Assembly (NCBI GenBank): GCA_031263035.1
Contig: JAISGP010000018.1
Coordinates: 1 to 44,990 of the forward strand
Direction: 5' to 3'
From: Lachnospiraceae bacterium
GTDB lineage: Bacteria > Bacillota > Clostridia > Lachnospirales > Lachnospiraceae
DNA length: 44,990 nucleotides
The first letter of the stretch is position 1, and the number at the start of each line of letters is the position of its first letter. A program made the position numbers and the translations under genes. The notes below the pieces were generated by a model. That model saw only the letters and a program-made list of their open reading frames with translations. It ran no database searches and was not told where the DNA came from. Positions 19,652-27,257 of this stretch are shown piece after piece.

Positions 19652-20992
19652 ATGAATGGAAAAATATTTAAAAGAAAGATATATTCGAAGCTGTTAGAAT
19701 GGAAAAACAATAGAAATGGTAAATCTGCCCTTTTGATTGAAGGGGCTAGACGTATTGGTAAGTCAACGATTGTAGAAGAATTTGCAAAAAATGAATATGA
19801 AACTTATATTATAATAGATTTCTCAAATCTTGATCCCAAAGTGAATGCCTTATTTGATGAAATGTATGATTTAGATAGTTTTTTTCTTCGTTTGCAGTTT
19901 TTTACAAATGTGACCTTATATGAAAGAAAGTCATTAATAGTTTTTGATGAAGTACAATTTAGACCTGAAGCTAGACAGGCTATTAAACATTTAGTTGCAC
20001 ATGGAAAATATGATTATATAGAAACAGGTTCTTTAATTAGTATTAGAAAGAATGTGGAAAAGATATTGATACCAAGCGAAGAAACGAAACTTGAAATGTA
20101 TCCTATGGATTATGAAGAGTTTAGGTGGGCGTTAGGCGATGAAACAACTCCAATGCTTTTAAGAGATTCCTTTGAAAAAAGAAGATCTTTAGGTGATGAT
20201 TTAAATAGAAAATTAATGAGAGATTTTCGATTATATATGCTTATTGGAGGAATGCCACAAGTTGTAGATGTTTTTTTAGAAACTAATAATTTTACTGCTG
20301 TTGATAATCAAAAGAGGGATATATTAAGCCTATATGAAGAAGATTTTAATAAGATAGATATTACAAATAAAGCAACAAAATTATTTGATAATATTCCGTC
20401 TCAATTGAGTAAAAACAAAACACGCTATAGAATTAATGGAGTTTTAAATAACCAAGCAATAAGTCAGGTTATTGAAACAATTAATAATATGGAAGATTCA
20501 AAGACAGTTAATATAGCTTATAATGTTAGTGATCCTGGCGTTGGAATGAATTTGAGTGTCAATACTGAAGCCTTTAAACTCTTTCTTTTAGATACAGGTC
20601 TTTTTATTACCCTTGCTTTTAAAGAGAAAGATATTACAGAAAATGTTATTTATGAACAGTTGCTAAGTGATAAACTTTCAGTGAATTTAGGTTATGTGTA
20701 TGAAAATGTAGTTGCACAAATGCTAAAAGCATCAGGAAATGATTTATTTTACTATACGTTTAAGAATGAAAATTCAAATCACTATAGTGAGATTGATTTT
20801 TTGATTTCTAGAAAAAATAAAATATGTCCAATTGAAGTTAAAGCATCAGGATATAAAAGGCATGCTTCTTTAGATAAGTTTTCTGTCAAATTTTCTAATA
20901 GGATAGGCGAAAAGTATTTAGTTTATACTAAAGATTTAAGAAAAGATGGGGATTTAATAATGTTGCCAGTATATATGGTTCCATTCATTTAA
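19652..20992 (+). CDS. COG1373 ATPase B (AAA_14 + DUF4143)
   Basis: A 446-residue member of the same family as ATPase A but clearly diverged. Walker A is GARRIGKS (31-38), Walker B LIVFDEVQF near 104-112, followed by a YPMDYEEFRWAL motif. The C-terminal nuclease-like motif is intact: D382 in SEIDF and E395-x-K397 in PIEVKA. The middle and C-terminal parts carry insertions relative to A. It is preceded by three 33-bp repeats and a palindrome at the promoter, with TAGGTGAGG ahead of the ATG. Function is unknown. It and the sortase gene lie between matching repeat copies. Confidence 0.86.
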   Translation: MNGKIFKRKIYSKLLEWKNNRNGKSALLIEGARRIGKSTIVEEFAKNEYETYIIIDFSNLDPKVNALFDEMYDLDSFFLRLQFFTNVTLYERKSLIVFDEVQFRPEARQAIKHLVAHGKYDYIETGSLISIRKNVEKILIPSEETKLEMYPMDYEEFRWALGDETTPMLLRDSFEKRRSLGDDLNRKLMRDFRLYMLIGGMPQVVDVFLETNNFTAVDNQKRDILSLYEEDFNKIDITNKATKLFDNIPSQLSKNKTRYRINGVLNNQAISQVIETINNMEDSKTVNIAYNVSDPGVGMNLSVNTEAFKLFLLDTGLFITLAFKEKDITENVIYEQLLSDKLSVNLGYVYENVVAQMLKASGNDLFYYTFKNENSNHYSEIDFLISRKNKICPIEVKASGYKRHASLDKFSVKFSNRIGEKYLVYTKDLRKDGDLIMLPVYMVPFI

Positions 20993-21205
20993 TAAAAAAG
21001 TTTATAAAGTTTCAGTATTAGAATAAAAGTATAAAGTAAGATTAGATAAATATATTGATATTATACATTTGAGAATTATATGTAGACTAAGTTTAGATAA
21101 ATAATAATAACAGAAAAATCATCAAAATATTATAGTATAAATCACAAAAATATAAAATAAATATAAAGAACACTCTATATAGATACACTGGAGAAACACT
21201 ATAAA

Positions 21206-22093
21206 ATGAAGAAAAATACAAAGAAAAAGAAAAGAAAAGTAATTAATATCCTAATTATTATATTCCTTGTGGCAGGGCTTTTGGTTCTGCTTTTCCCTTT
21301 TGCACAATTTGCAATATCGGATTTTAGAGCCACGAGAGCGGTAGTGGAATATAATGATGATTATAAAAAAATGGAAGATAAGCAGATAAAGAATGAATGG
21401 GCAGAAGCCAAAGCCTATAATAAAGCACTTAATAGAGGAAATTTTTCTAATGCATTTACATCAGGTAATGCGGACTTAAAAGACAATTATGAAAACGTTC
21501 TAAATGTAGATCAAGATGGAATGATGGGTTATATCCAGATTCCTAAAATAAATGTGGATTTGCCGATTTTTCATGATACAAATGCCTCATCATTAGATAA
21601 GGGAGTAGGACATGTGCGTGGGACATATCTCCCTATAGGAGGTAAAGGCACTCATAGTGTACTTTCGGCACATACAGGATTAAAGTCTTCGGTTCTATTT
21701 ACGAATTTAAAGGATTTAACCTTAGGAGATGAATTTTATATAACAGTTCTTGATAAGAAGATGGCATATAAAGTGGATAAGATTACAGTAGTTTTACCGG
21801 AAGATATAAGCCAAATTCAATCGGTAGACGGAAAAGATTATGTAACTTTAGTAACCTGTACTCCTTATGGAATTAATTCTCATAGGCTTTTAGTTCGAGG
21901 AATTCGAGTACCATATACAGAAAAAGAAATTGCAAATAAAATTAAAAATACAAAACATGAAATAACCTGGATGACTAAAGTATTTATTGGAATAATGGCT
22001 TTTATTGTAATTATAATTTTATACGCAATATATAGGCACATTAAAAAGAAAAAGCATATTGTCGATAATCGCAGAAAAGATTTGGGGATATAG
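21206..22093 (+). CDS. Class C sortase
   Basis: A 295-residue transpeptidase. A basic N-terminus and membrane helix (about 11-35) are followed by the sortase barrel. The catalytic triad is visible: H156 in LSAHTG, C218 in LVTCTPYG and R227 in SHRLLVRG. A second membrane helix near 254-276 with a basic tail gives the two-ended topology usual for class C enzymes, which join pilin subunits or anchor surface proteins. No pilin gene with a clear LPxTG signal lies beside it. The Shine-Dalgarno is weak. The last ten codons (DNRRKDLGI) are encoded by a copy of the 33-bp repeat family, so the coding end seems to have been formed by repeat sequence. Confidence 0.9.
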   Translation: MKKNTKKKKRKVINILIIIFLVAGLLVLLFPFAQFAISDFRATRAVVEYNDDYKKMEDKQIKNEWAEAKAYNKALNRGNFSNAFTSGNADLKDNYENVLNVDQDGMMGYIQIPKINVDLPIFHDTNASSLDKGVGHVRGTYLPIGGKGTHSVLSAHTGLKSSVLFTNLKDLTLGDEFYITVLDKKMAYKVDKITVVLPEDISQIQSVDGKDYVTLVTCTPYGINSHRLLVRGIRVPYTEKEIANKIKNTKHEITWMTKVFIGIMAFIVIIILYAIYRHIKKKKHIVDNRRKDLGI

Positions 22094-22125
22094 GGGTGTT
22101 TAGGTAAAAAAGATTTGGGGATTTA
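22064..22125. repeat. 33-bp repeats at and after the sortase 3' end
   Basis: AAGATTTGGGGATATAGG starts at 22077 and AAGATTTGGGGATTTATA at 22110, period 33. The first copy includes the sortase stop codon. It is preceded by CGATAATCGCAGAAA, a variant of the CGGATAACCGCAGAAA element found at 22310. These match the array upstream of ATPase B. Confidence 0.85.
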
Positions 22126-22182
22126 TAAAATAGGTAAAATCTTATTGTGTTTAAATTCATAATTGAATAGGAATAAAAGAAA

Positions 22183-22210
22183 GGCAGTCTTTTAGGAGAT
22201 TGTCTTTTTT
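22183..22210 (+). terminator. Intrinsic terminator after the sortase gene
   Basis: GGCAGTC (22183-22189) pairs with GATTGTC (22198-22204) with two wobbles, followed by six T. Confidence 0.75.
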
Positions 22211-22264
22211 ACTAAAACAAATGCTTTAATATCAAAGAAAAAAAGACAACTTTACGTAATACAT

Positions 22265-22293
22265 TTGCAATATAAGATAAAACCCATTATAAT
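22265..22293 (+). promoter_or_regulatory. Promoter of ATPase gene C
   Basis: TTGCAA (22265-22270), 17 bases, TATAAT (22288-22293). An in-frame TTG at 22265 would place a start codon inside the -35, so the coding start must be downstream. Confidence 0.6.
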
Positions 22294-22308
22294 AATAAGT
22301 AATAAAAG

Positions 22309-22335
22309 TGCGGATAACCGCAGAAAAATAATGGG
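22309..22335. repeat. GC-rich hairpin element, right copy, in the leader of ATPase C
   Basis: TGCGGATAACCGCA (22309-22322), identical to 19444-19457, followed by GAAAAATAATGGGGT, a degenerate form of the AAGATTTGGGGAT repeat core. It lies within the 5' leader, directly before the ribosome binding region. Confidence 0.75.
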
Positions 22336-22342
22336 GTATTAT

Positions 22343-23650
22343 ATGAAGATAAAAAGAGGTAAATATTTAAACAAGTTAATTAGCAAAAAAAATAATGGTA
22401 TGATTAAGGTTATTACTGGGTTAAGAAGAAGCGGGAAATCATACCTGTTATTTGAATTGTATCATGAATATTTATCCTCAATTGGTATTAATGATGAAAA
22501 TATAATAGAACTGGCATTAGATGAGGATATAAATATAAAGTATAGGGATCCACTTGAACTTGGAAATTATATTAGAAGTAAGACTGAAAATAAAGAACAG
22601 CAGTATTATATATTTTTAGATGAAATACAACAGGTTTATGAAATTCAAAATCCCTATGTGAATCTACCAGAAGCTAAGGTGGGATTTGTAGATGTACTTC
22701 TTGGATTAATGAAAATCAAGAATTTAGATATATACATAACCGGAAGTAATTCAAGGATGTTATCAACAGATATTCTTACTACTTTTAGAGGTCGAGGTGA
22801 TGAAATAAAAGTAAATCCTCTTACATTTGCAGAATTTTATAATGCATATGAAGAAGATAAACATAATGCTCTTAGAGATTATATGACATACGGAGGTATG
22901 CCATATGTTATGACATTAAAAAATCATGAAGATAAAAGTAGTTATTTAAAGGATTTATTTGCAAGAACATATTTAAGTGATGTTATAGAACGCAACAAGG
23001 TAAATAATGAAAAAGGAATATTAGAGGATTTGTTGAATATTATTTCGTCATCTATTGGTTCTTTAACTAATCCAAGCAAGTTGTCCAAGACTTTTAAATC
23101 CGTTAAACAGACAACAATCGCGTCACAGACTATAGAGAAATATTTAGATTATTTTATAGATGCATTTTTAATTAAGAAGGCATATAGATATGATGTAAAA
23201 GGTAAAAAATATATTAATACCCCTTTAAAATACTATTTTTCGGACATTGGTCTTAGAAATGCACGTTTGAATTTTAGGCAACAAGAAGAAAACCATATAA
23301 TGGAAAATATTATTTTTAATGAATTAATTGCTAGAGATTTTGATGTGGATGTAGGTGTTGTTGAATATAACTCTAAAGATGATACGGGGAAAAAAGTAAG
23401 AGTACAATTGGAAGTAGACTTTATTGCAAATAAAGGCAGTAATAGATTTTATATCCAATCAGCACTGCATATAGACACGGATGAAAAACGAGAACAAGAA
23501 ATAAACTCTTTGCTTCGTGTAGATGATTCGTTTAAAAAAATAGTTGTAGTAAAAGATAACATAAATCCTTGGTATGATGAGAATGGGATATTCTATATAG
23601 GTGTTGAAGAATTTTTGCTGAAGGAGCAAGTGATGGATTCTTATATTTAA
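22343..23650 (+). CDS. COG1373 ATPase C (AAA_14 + DUF4143), second subgroup
   Basis: A 435-residue ATPase with Walker A GLRRSGKS (26-33), Walker B YIFLDEIQ, the sensor-like TGSNSRML and the family motif NPLTFAEFYNAY. The C-terminal domain starts near YYFSDIGLRNARL. Its nuclease-like motif is altered: LEVDF is kept, but the E-x-K position reads YIQSA. This Q form is common in the ATPase subgroup that shares RRSGK, including gene D. The start at 22343 has TGGGG nine bases upstream; 22331 is a possible alternative, while an in-frame TTG at 22265 overlaps the promoter. The role is unknown. Confidence 0.86.
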   Translation: MKIKRGKYLNKLISKKNNGMIKVITGLRRSGKSYLLFELYHEYLSSIGINDENIIELALDEDINIKYRDPLELGNYIRSKTENKEQQYYIFLDEIQQVYEIQNPYVNLPEAKVGFVDVLLGLMKIKNLDIYITGSNSRMLSTDILTTFRGRGDEIKVNPLTFAEFYNAYEEDKHNALRDYMTYGGMPYVMTLKNHEDKSSYLKDLFARTYLSDVIERNKVNNEKGILEDLLNIISSSIGSLTNPSKLSKTFKSVKQTTIASQTIEKYLDYFIDAFLIKKAYRYDVKGKKYINTPLKYYFSDIGLRNARLNFRQQEENHIMENIIFNELIARDFDVDVGVVEYNSKDDTGKKVRVQLEVDFIANKGSNRFYIQSALHIDTDEKREQEINSLLRVDDSFKKIVVVKDNINPWYDENGIFYIGVEEFLLKEQVMDSYI

Positions 23651-23676
23651 TAAAATGTGCACATGTGCACTTTTTA
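23651..23676 (+). terminator. Terminator after ATPase C, built on a perfect palindrome
   Basis: GTGCACATGTGCAC (23657-23670) is a perfect 14-base palindrome flanked by AAAA and TTTTT. As RNA it can form AAAA(T)GTGC/GCACTTTT with a six-base loop. It could also bind a dimeric regulator. Confidence 0.65.
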
Positions 23677-23697
23677 TTAAATGAAGAAGTTTCGGAA

Positions 23698-23795
23698 TTT
23701 TTACGATATAACGTAAAAAATATTGAAAACCTATTTTTTTAATGTTATAATGTAAAAAATAGTAAAAATAAACTTTTTTTACGATATAATATAAA
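23698..23795. repeat. 39-bp palindromic repeats forming the promoter of ATPase D
   Basis: Three units with anchors at 23703, 23742 and 23781 (period 39). Unit 1 contains TTTTTACG-ATATAA-CGTAAAAA, a perfect eight-base inverted repeat. Units 2 and 3 are degenerate forms (ATGTTATAATGTAAAAA, ACGATATAATATAAAAA). The third supplies TATAAT at 23785-23790, about 20 bases before the ribosome binding site. Confidence 0.8.
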
Positions 23796-23811
23796 AAGAA
23801 AGGAGCGTCCA

Positions 23812-25017
23812 ATGAATAAAATAATCCAAAGAGAAGAGTATTTAAAGCTATTGAAAAAGTTTAAAGATACCGAATTCATAAAGGTAATAACAGGAGTTCG
23901 CCGTTCAGGGAAGACATATATATTACAGATGTTTAGAGATTATTTGCTTGAGCATGAGGTAAAAGAAAGTCAAATAATCTATTTGAATTTTGAATCTGTA
24001 AAAAATAAAGAACTCCTTGACTGGGAAAAACTATATGAATATGTAGTATCTCGTGTGATTGAAGATAAAAAAATGTATATTTTCTTTGATGAAATTCAAA
24101 AAGTCGAAGGTTGGGAACAGGCAATTAACAGTTTTCGTGTCGATTTTAATTCAGACATATATATAACAGGCTCAAATGCATCATTACTGTCAGGAGAATT
24201 AGCGACACTACTTGCCGGAAGATATGTTGAAGTACATGTTTATCCATTATCATTTAAAGAATATTTGAATTTTAAAAATTCAGATAAAAATACAGAATTA
24301 CTTTTTTACCAGTATATTGAAGAAGGAGGTTTTCCATCTGTAGCATTATCAAATAATGATAAACAAGTTAAAAACATCATTAGTCAAGGAATATTAGATT
24401 CCATTTTACTTAGAGATGTGGGAGCTCGTGGAGATATAAGAAACGAGGAACTACTACTTAGATTAACTGAATATTTAATGGATTCTATTGGAAATCCAAT
24501 ATCTGCAAACAAAATATTAGGAACATTCCAGTCGGATGGGTTAAAAATAAAAAACTCTCAAGGAATTTCAAAGTATATGGAATTATTGGTGAATGCATTT
24601 ATTTTTTATCATGTTAAACGTTATGATTTACGAGGAAAAGAAAGATTAAAAACTTTAGGAAAATACTATTGCGTTGATACGGGACTTAGAAATACCTTAC
24701 TTAATACTAGCGGAACAGATAATCTAGGCCACCAGATTGAGAATATCGTTTATATAGAATTACTTAGACGTGGCTATAGCGTAAATGTAGGCAATTATGA
24801 TAAAGCTGAAATTGATTTTGTGGCAAAGAAAGATAAAAATGTTATTTATATTCAAGTAACTAGTGATATACCCAAAGATGATAATAGAGAAACGGATAAT
24901 TTAAAATATCTTCGGGATGGATATGAGAAGTTAATTTTAACTGCAAATCGAATGAATGTTGGGATGAAAGATGGAATTAAAGTTGAGCATATTATAGATT
25001 GGTTGTTGGATTACTAA
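23812..25017 (+). CDS. COG1373 ATPase D (AAA_14 + DUF4143), second subgroup
   Basis: A 401-residue ATPase related most closely to gene C. Walker A is GVRRSGKT (28-35), Walker B YIFFDEIQKVEGWE, then TGSNASLLSGELATLLAGR and the family motif YPLSFKEYLNF. The C-terminal DUF4143 part has YYCVDTGLRN and KAEIDFVA, but the usual E-x-K of the nuclease fold reads YIQVT. GAAAGGAG lies seven bases before the ATG. The promoter -10 lies inside the third of three palindromic 39-bp repeats, which suggests direct control by a protein binding those repeats. A strong terminator follows. The function is unknown. Confidence 0.87.
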   Translation: MNKIIQREEYLKLLKKFKDTEFIKVITGVRRSGKTYILQMFRDYLLEHEVKESQIIYLNFESVKNKELLDWEKLYEYVVSRVIEDKKMYIFFDEIQKVEGWEQAINSFRVDFNSDIYITGSNASLLSGELATLLAGRYVEVHVYPLSFKEYLNFKNSDKNTELLFYQYIEEGGFPSVALSNNDKQVKNIISQGILDSILLRDVGARGDIRNEELLLRLTEYLMDSIGNPISANKILGTFQSDGLKIKNSQGISKYMELLVNAFIFYHVKRYDLRGKERLKTLGKYYCVDTGLRNTLLNTSGTDNLGHQIENIVYIELLRRGYSVNVGNYDKAEIDFVAKKDKNVIYIQVTSDIPKDDNRETDNLKYLRDGYEKLILTANRMNVGMKDGIKVEHIIDWLLDY

Positions 25018-25028
25018 ACCACTCATAC

Positions 25029-25057
25029 AAGGCAGCCTTTTCGAGGCTGTCTTTTTC
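25029..25057 (+). terminator. Intrinsic terminator after ATPase D
   Basis: GGCAGCC (25031-25037) pairs with GGCTGTC (25045-25051), one wobble, seven-base loop, then TTTTT. Confidence 0.88.
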
Positions 25058-25434
25058 TATGCCCAGATTTACCTGAAAAAATTTTCCTAAATTTTAATAA
25101 AGTACCTTATGCCATAGAAATTAGTAAAAGTCCCAATTGTGGAAAGAAACTATATAATTCCTGATATGATTTTAATTATTGAATAAAAATGGTCAGATAA
25201 TTATTGAAAAAAGGGCGTTTATATATAGAAAAATCTAGGAAATTCGGTGTTTAGTCCATAGTAACGATTAATAATCTTGATTAACTTTTAAAAAGTTAGT
25301 TTATGAAAACTTTATGAATTATATATATATATAAATTTGTGGTAAACTTTCGAAACTAAAAATAATATGTTTTTAGTAGTGAATTTTTTGAAGTGTTTTT
25401 TATCGTTCGGTTTTTGCATTTCATCATGCGACTG
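25058..25434. other. AT-rich intergenic stretch upstream of LytTR regulator 1
   Basis: No gene seen in about 375 bases. It holds a perfect inverted repeat TAACTTTT-A-AAAAGTTA (25282-25298) and, near the promoter, ATCGTTCGG (25402-25410), close to the LytTR half-site consensus with one mismatch. Confidence 0.5.
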
Positions 25435-25461
25435 TTGAAATAATCAAAGTGTGAATATAAT
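25435..25461 (+). promoter_or_regulatory. Promoter of LytTR locus 1, 15-base spacer
   Basis: TTGAAA (25435-25440), 15 bases, TATAAT (25456-25461). The block AAAGTGTGAATATAATATGA is almost identical at the second LytTR locus (39205-39224). A 15-base spacer is short for unaided sigma-A, which fits activator dependence. Confidence 0.65.
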
Positions 25462-25496
25462 ATGAACGTGTAAGGAAGAAAGGGGAGTTGATAGAG

Positions 25497-26234
25497 ATGT
25501 TGAATATAGCTATATGTGATGATGAAACAAGTGCTCTTGTTAACCTATCGGATAATTTAAATACGGTGTCAAAAGAACTAAATATAGTGTGTGACATTGA
25601 AAAATTCACATCAGGTACCCAACTTTTAAAAACTATGGAAACTAGAGATAAATATCCTGATATTTTGTACATGGATGTACATATGCCAAAGTTAAATGGT
25701 ATTGAAACTGTGTCTAAGCTGAGGAAGCTAGGCTATAACAACGAAATAATATTTAATTCAAAAAGCAAACCAGAGGTATTTGAAGCCTTTGATGTAGATG
25801 CATTTCATTACATAGTTAAGGATGAAACCTCAGAAAAGAAGAAAAAAGAAATATTTTTAAGAGCCTATAAAAAAGTGGAGAAGCAGCATGAAGATTATAT
25901 AACAGTTAGTTGTGCAGGAGAAAGTAAAACAATTCCACTAAAAAGAATTAAATATTTTGTAGTAAAGGGAAATATTGTAGAAGTGTATTTTAATAAAAAT
26001 GAAGTTTTTGAATTTTATACTTCCTTAAATAAAATACAAGATACTCTTCTAGAGAAAGGCTTCGTACGAATAAGTAAGAATGTTTTAATTAATTTAAAAT
26101 ACATAGACACATATACCAAAACAGATCTTCAAATGAAAGATGGTAGAAAATTTGAGATGGGTAGAGTTTATAGAAAGGAGTTAGGGGCATTAATAGATAC
26201 TTTTTTTCAAAAACAAAAGGTATTAAATATATGA
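25497..26234 (+). CDS. LytTR-family response regulator 1
   Basis: A 245-residue regulator. Residues 1-120 form a receiver domain with the acidic pair D8-D9 (ICDDE) and phosphoacceptor D60 (LYMDVHMP). Residues 140-240 are a LytTR DNA-binding domain (KRIKYFVVKGNIVEVYF, FVRISKNVLINLKYID), the AgrA/ComE type. Such proteins bind paired direct repeats and activate surface or peptide-signalling genes. No histidine kinase lies in the window, so its sensor is elsewhere or absent. A TTG at 25488 is in frame, but the ATG at 25497 fits the GGGGAG site better. It overlaps the next gene by four bases, so both are translated together. Confidence 0.9.
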   Translation: MLNIAICDDETSALVNLSDNLNTVSKELNIVCDIEKFTSGTQLLKTMETRDKYPDILYMDVHMPKLNGIETVSKLRKLGYNNEIIFNSKSKPEVFEAFDVDAFHYIVKDETSEKKKKEIFLRAYKKVEKQHEDYITVSCAGESKTIPLKRIKYFVVKGNIVEVYFNKNEVFEFYTSLNKIQDTLLEKGFVRISKNVLINLKYIDTYTKTDLQMKDGRKFEMGRVYRKELGALIDTFFQKQKVLNI

Positions 26235-27157
26235 AATTAAGGAAAGTATTCTTTAGAGTTTTGGTTCTTTTTACTTTTTTTATTCTTATAAGTAGTAAAA
26301 GAATATATGGTCAAGAATTAATTCAAAATAGTAATTCTAAACTAATAGAAGAAACTAAAGATTATCAAAGATACTATAGAAATTATAGAACTGAAGAATA
26401 CACAATAAGCTTAACAGACGTTGTTTTTGATGGGTCAAAGCTTTTTGATTTACTGGGTCTACCTAAGAATATTGCTTCAGTAGATATCTTAGAAAATAAA
26501 TTAAGTTTATCTACACAGAAACTTGAAAAACAGATAGTAGAAAAAAGTGGATTGGTTGTAAGAGATAATCGAACAAAACATCAAGTGAAAAATGTTGATG
26601 TAAATGTCAGTAATAATAGTATAAAAGTATCTGAAACTATAGGAGGTTACTCTGTAGTGGAGAGGTACACTCTATCTCTTTTGGGAAATGAAATTAAGAT
26701 AAGTATGAATGCAATAGTACCGAGTTCCTATATAAAAGAAAGTGATGATGAGGAAGAGGATGTTGTAGAAAGCCCAACAGAAGAAGAAACTATTATTAAT
26801 GAAACAGTAAATGATAAGCCTATAGCGAAAGATACAGTATTAAATTCTAAGATAAAAAAGGAAAAAGATAAATTACTTCTTCAAAAATTAAAGATAAAAG
26901 AAGTTAAAACCCAGTTAATGAAAACACTGATAGCCTTCAGTAAACCAAAAAGTGTAAAAATACCAAAATTAACTATAAATTTAAAATTCAAAAATATTAT
27001 AACTCACTCCTATGTAGCTACATTTAGTATAGGAGTTCTTATTATAATCTATGTAATTGTAGTGTCAATTCCAATGTTTAGTCTAGGAATTTGGTATCGA
27101 AGAAAAAGAAGAAAAAATACCTACAAAGCATTAAGAAAATTCATCGACGAGTTATAG
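26231..27157 (+). CDS. Secreted, C-terminally membrane-anchored protein, unknown
   Basis: A 308-residue protein. An N-terminal signal sequence (about 1-28, KVFFRVLVLFTFFILIS then a G-Q-like cleavage region) is followed by a mixed extracellular domain (about 30-175). After that come an acidic low-complexity linker (EEEDVVESPTEEE) and a Lys-rich stretch. A single membrane helix near 264-290 ends in a strongly basic tail (WYRRKRRKN). I recognise no domain. It overlaps the LytTR gene by four bases and precedes two surface-protein genes, so it may help export, anchor or sense the adhesin. There is no counterpart at the second locus. Confidence 0.75.
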   Translation: MKLRKVFFRVLVLFTFFILISSKRIYGQELIQNSNSKLIEETKDYQRYYRNYRTEEYTISLTDVVFDGSKLFDLLGLPKNIASVDILENKLSLSTQKLEKQIVEKSGLVVRDNRTKHQVKNVDVNVSNNSIKVSETIGGYSVVERYTLSLLGNEIKISMNAIVPSSYIKESDDEEEDVVESPTEEETIINETVNDKPIAKDTVLNSKIKKEKDKLLLQKLKIKEVKTQLMKTLIAFSKPKSVKIPKLTINLKFKNIITHSYVATFSIGVLIIIYVIVVSIPMFSLGIWYRRKRRKNTYKALRKFIDEL

Positions 27158-27243
27158 AGAAGATAGTGTCAAAAATAATTAATTAAGAAGATAGTGTTAA
27201 AAACAACCTATTAAAAAGATAGTGTCAAAACTACCACTAAGAA
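27157..27243. repeat. 28-bp tandem repeats between two surface-protein genes
   Basis: Three copies of AAGATAGTGTCAAAA (second GTGTTAAAA) at 27160, 27188 and 27216, period 28. They fill the gap and run up to the GAAGGGGAG ribosome binding site of the next gene. Confidence 0.82.
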
Positions 27244-27257
27244 GGGGAGAATAAAAT

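Noticed and set aside
22265-22342. Upstream TTG start for ATPase C, giving 26 extra residues.
   Set aside because: It overlaps the -35 of the promoter and would translate the repeat element; homologues C and D align from the downstream start.
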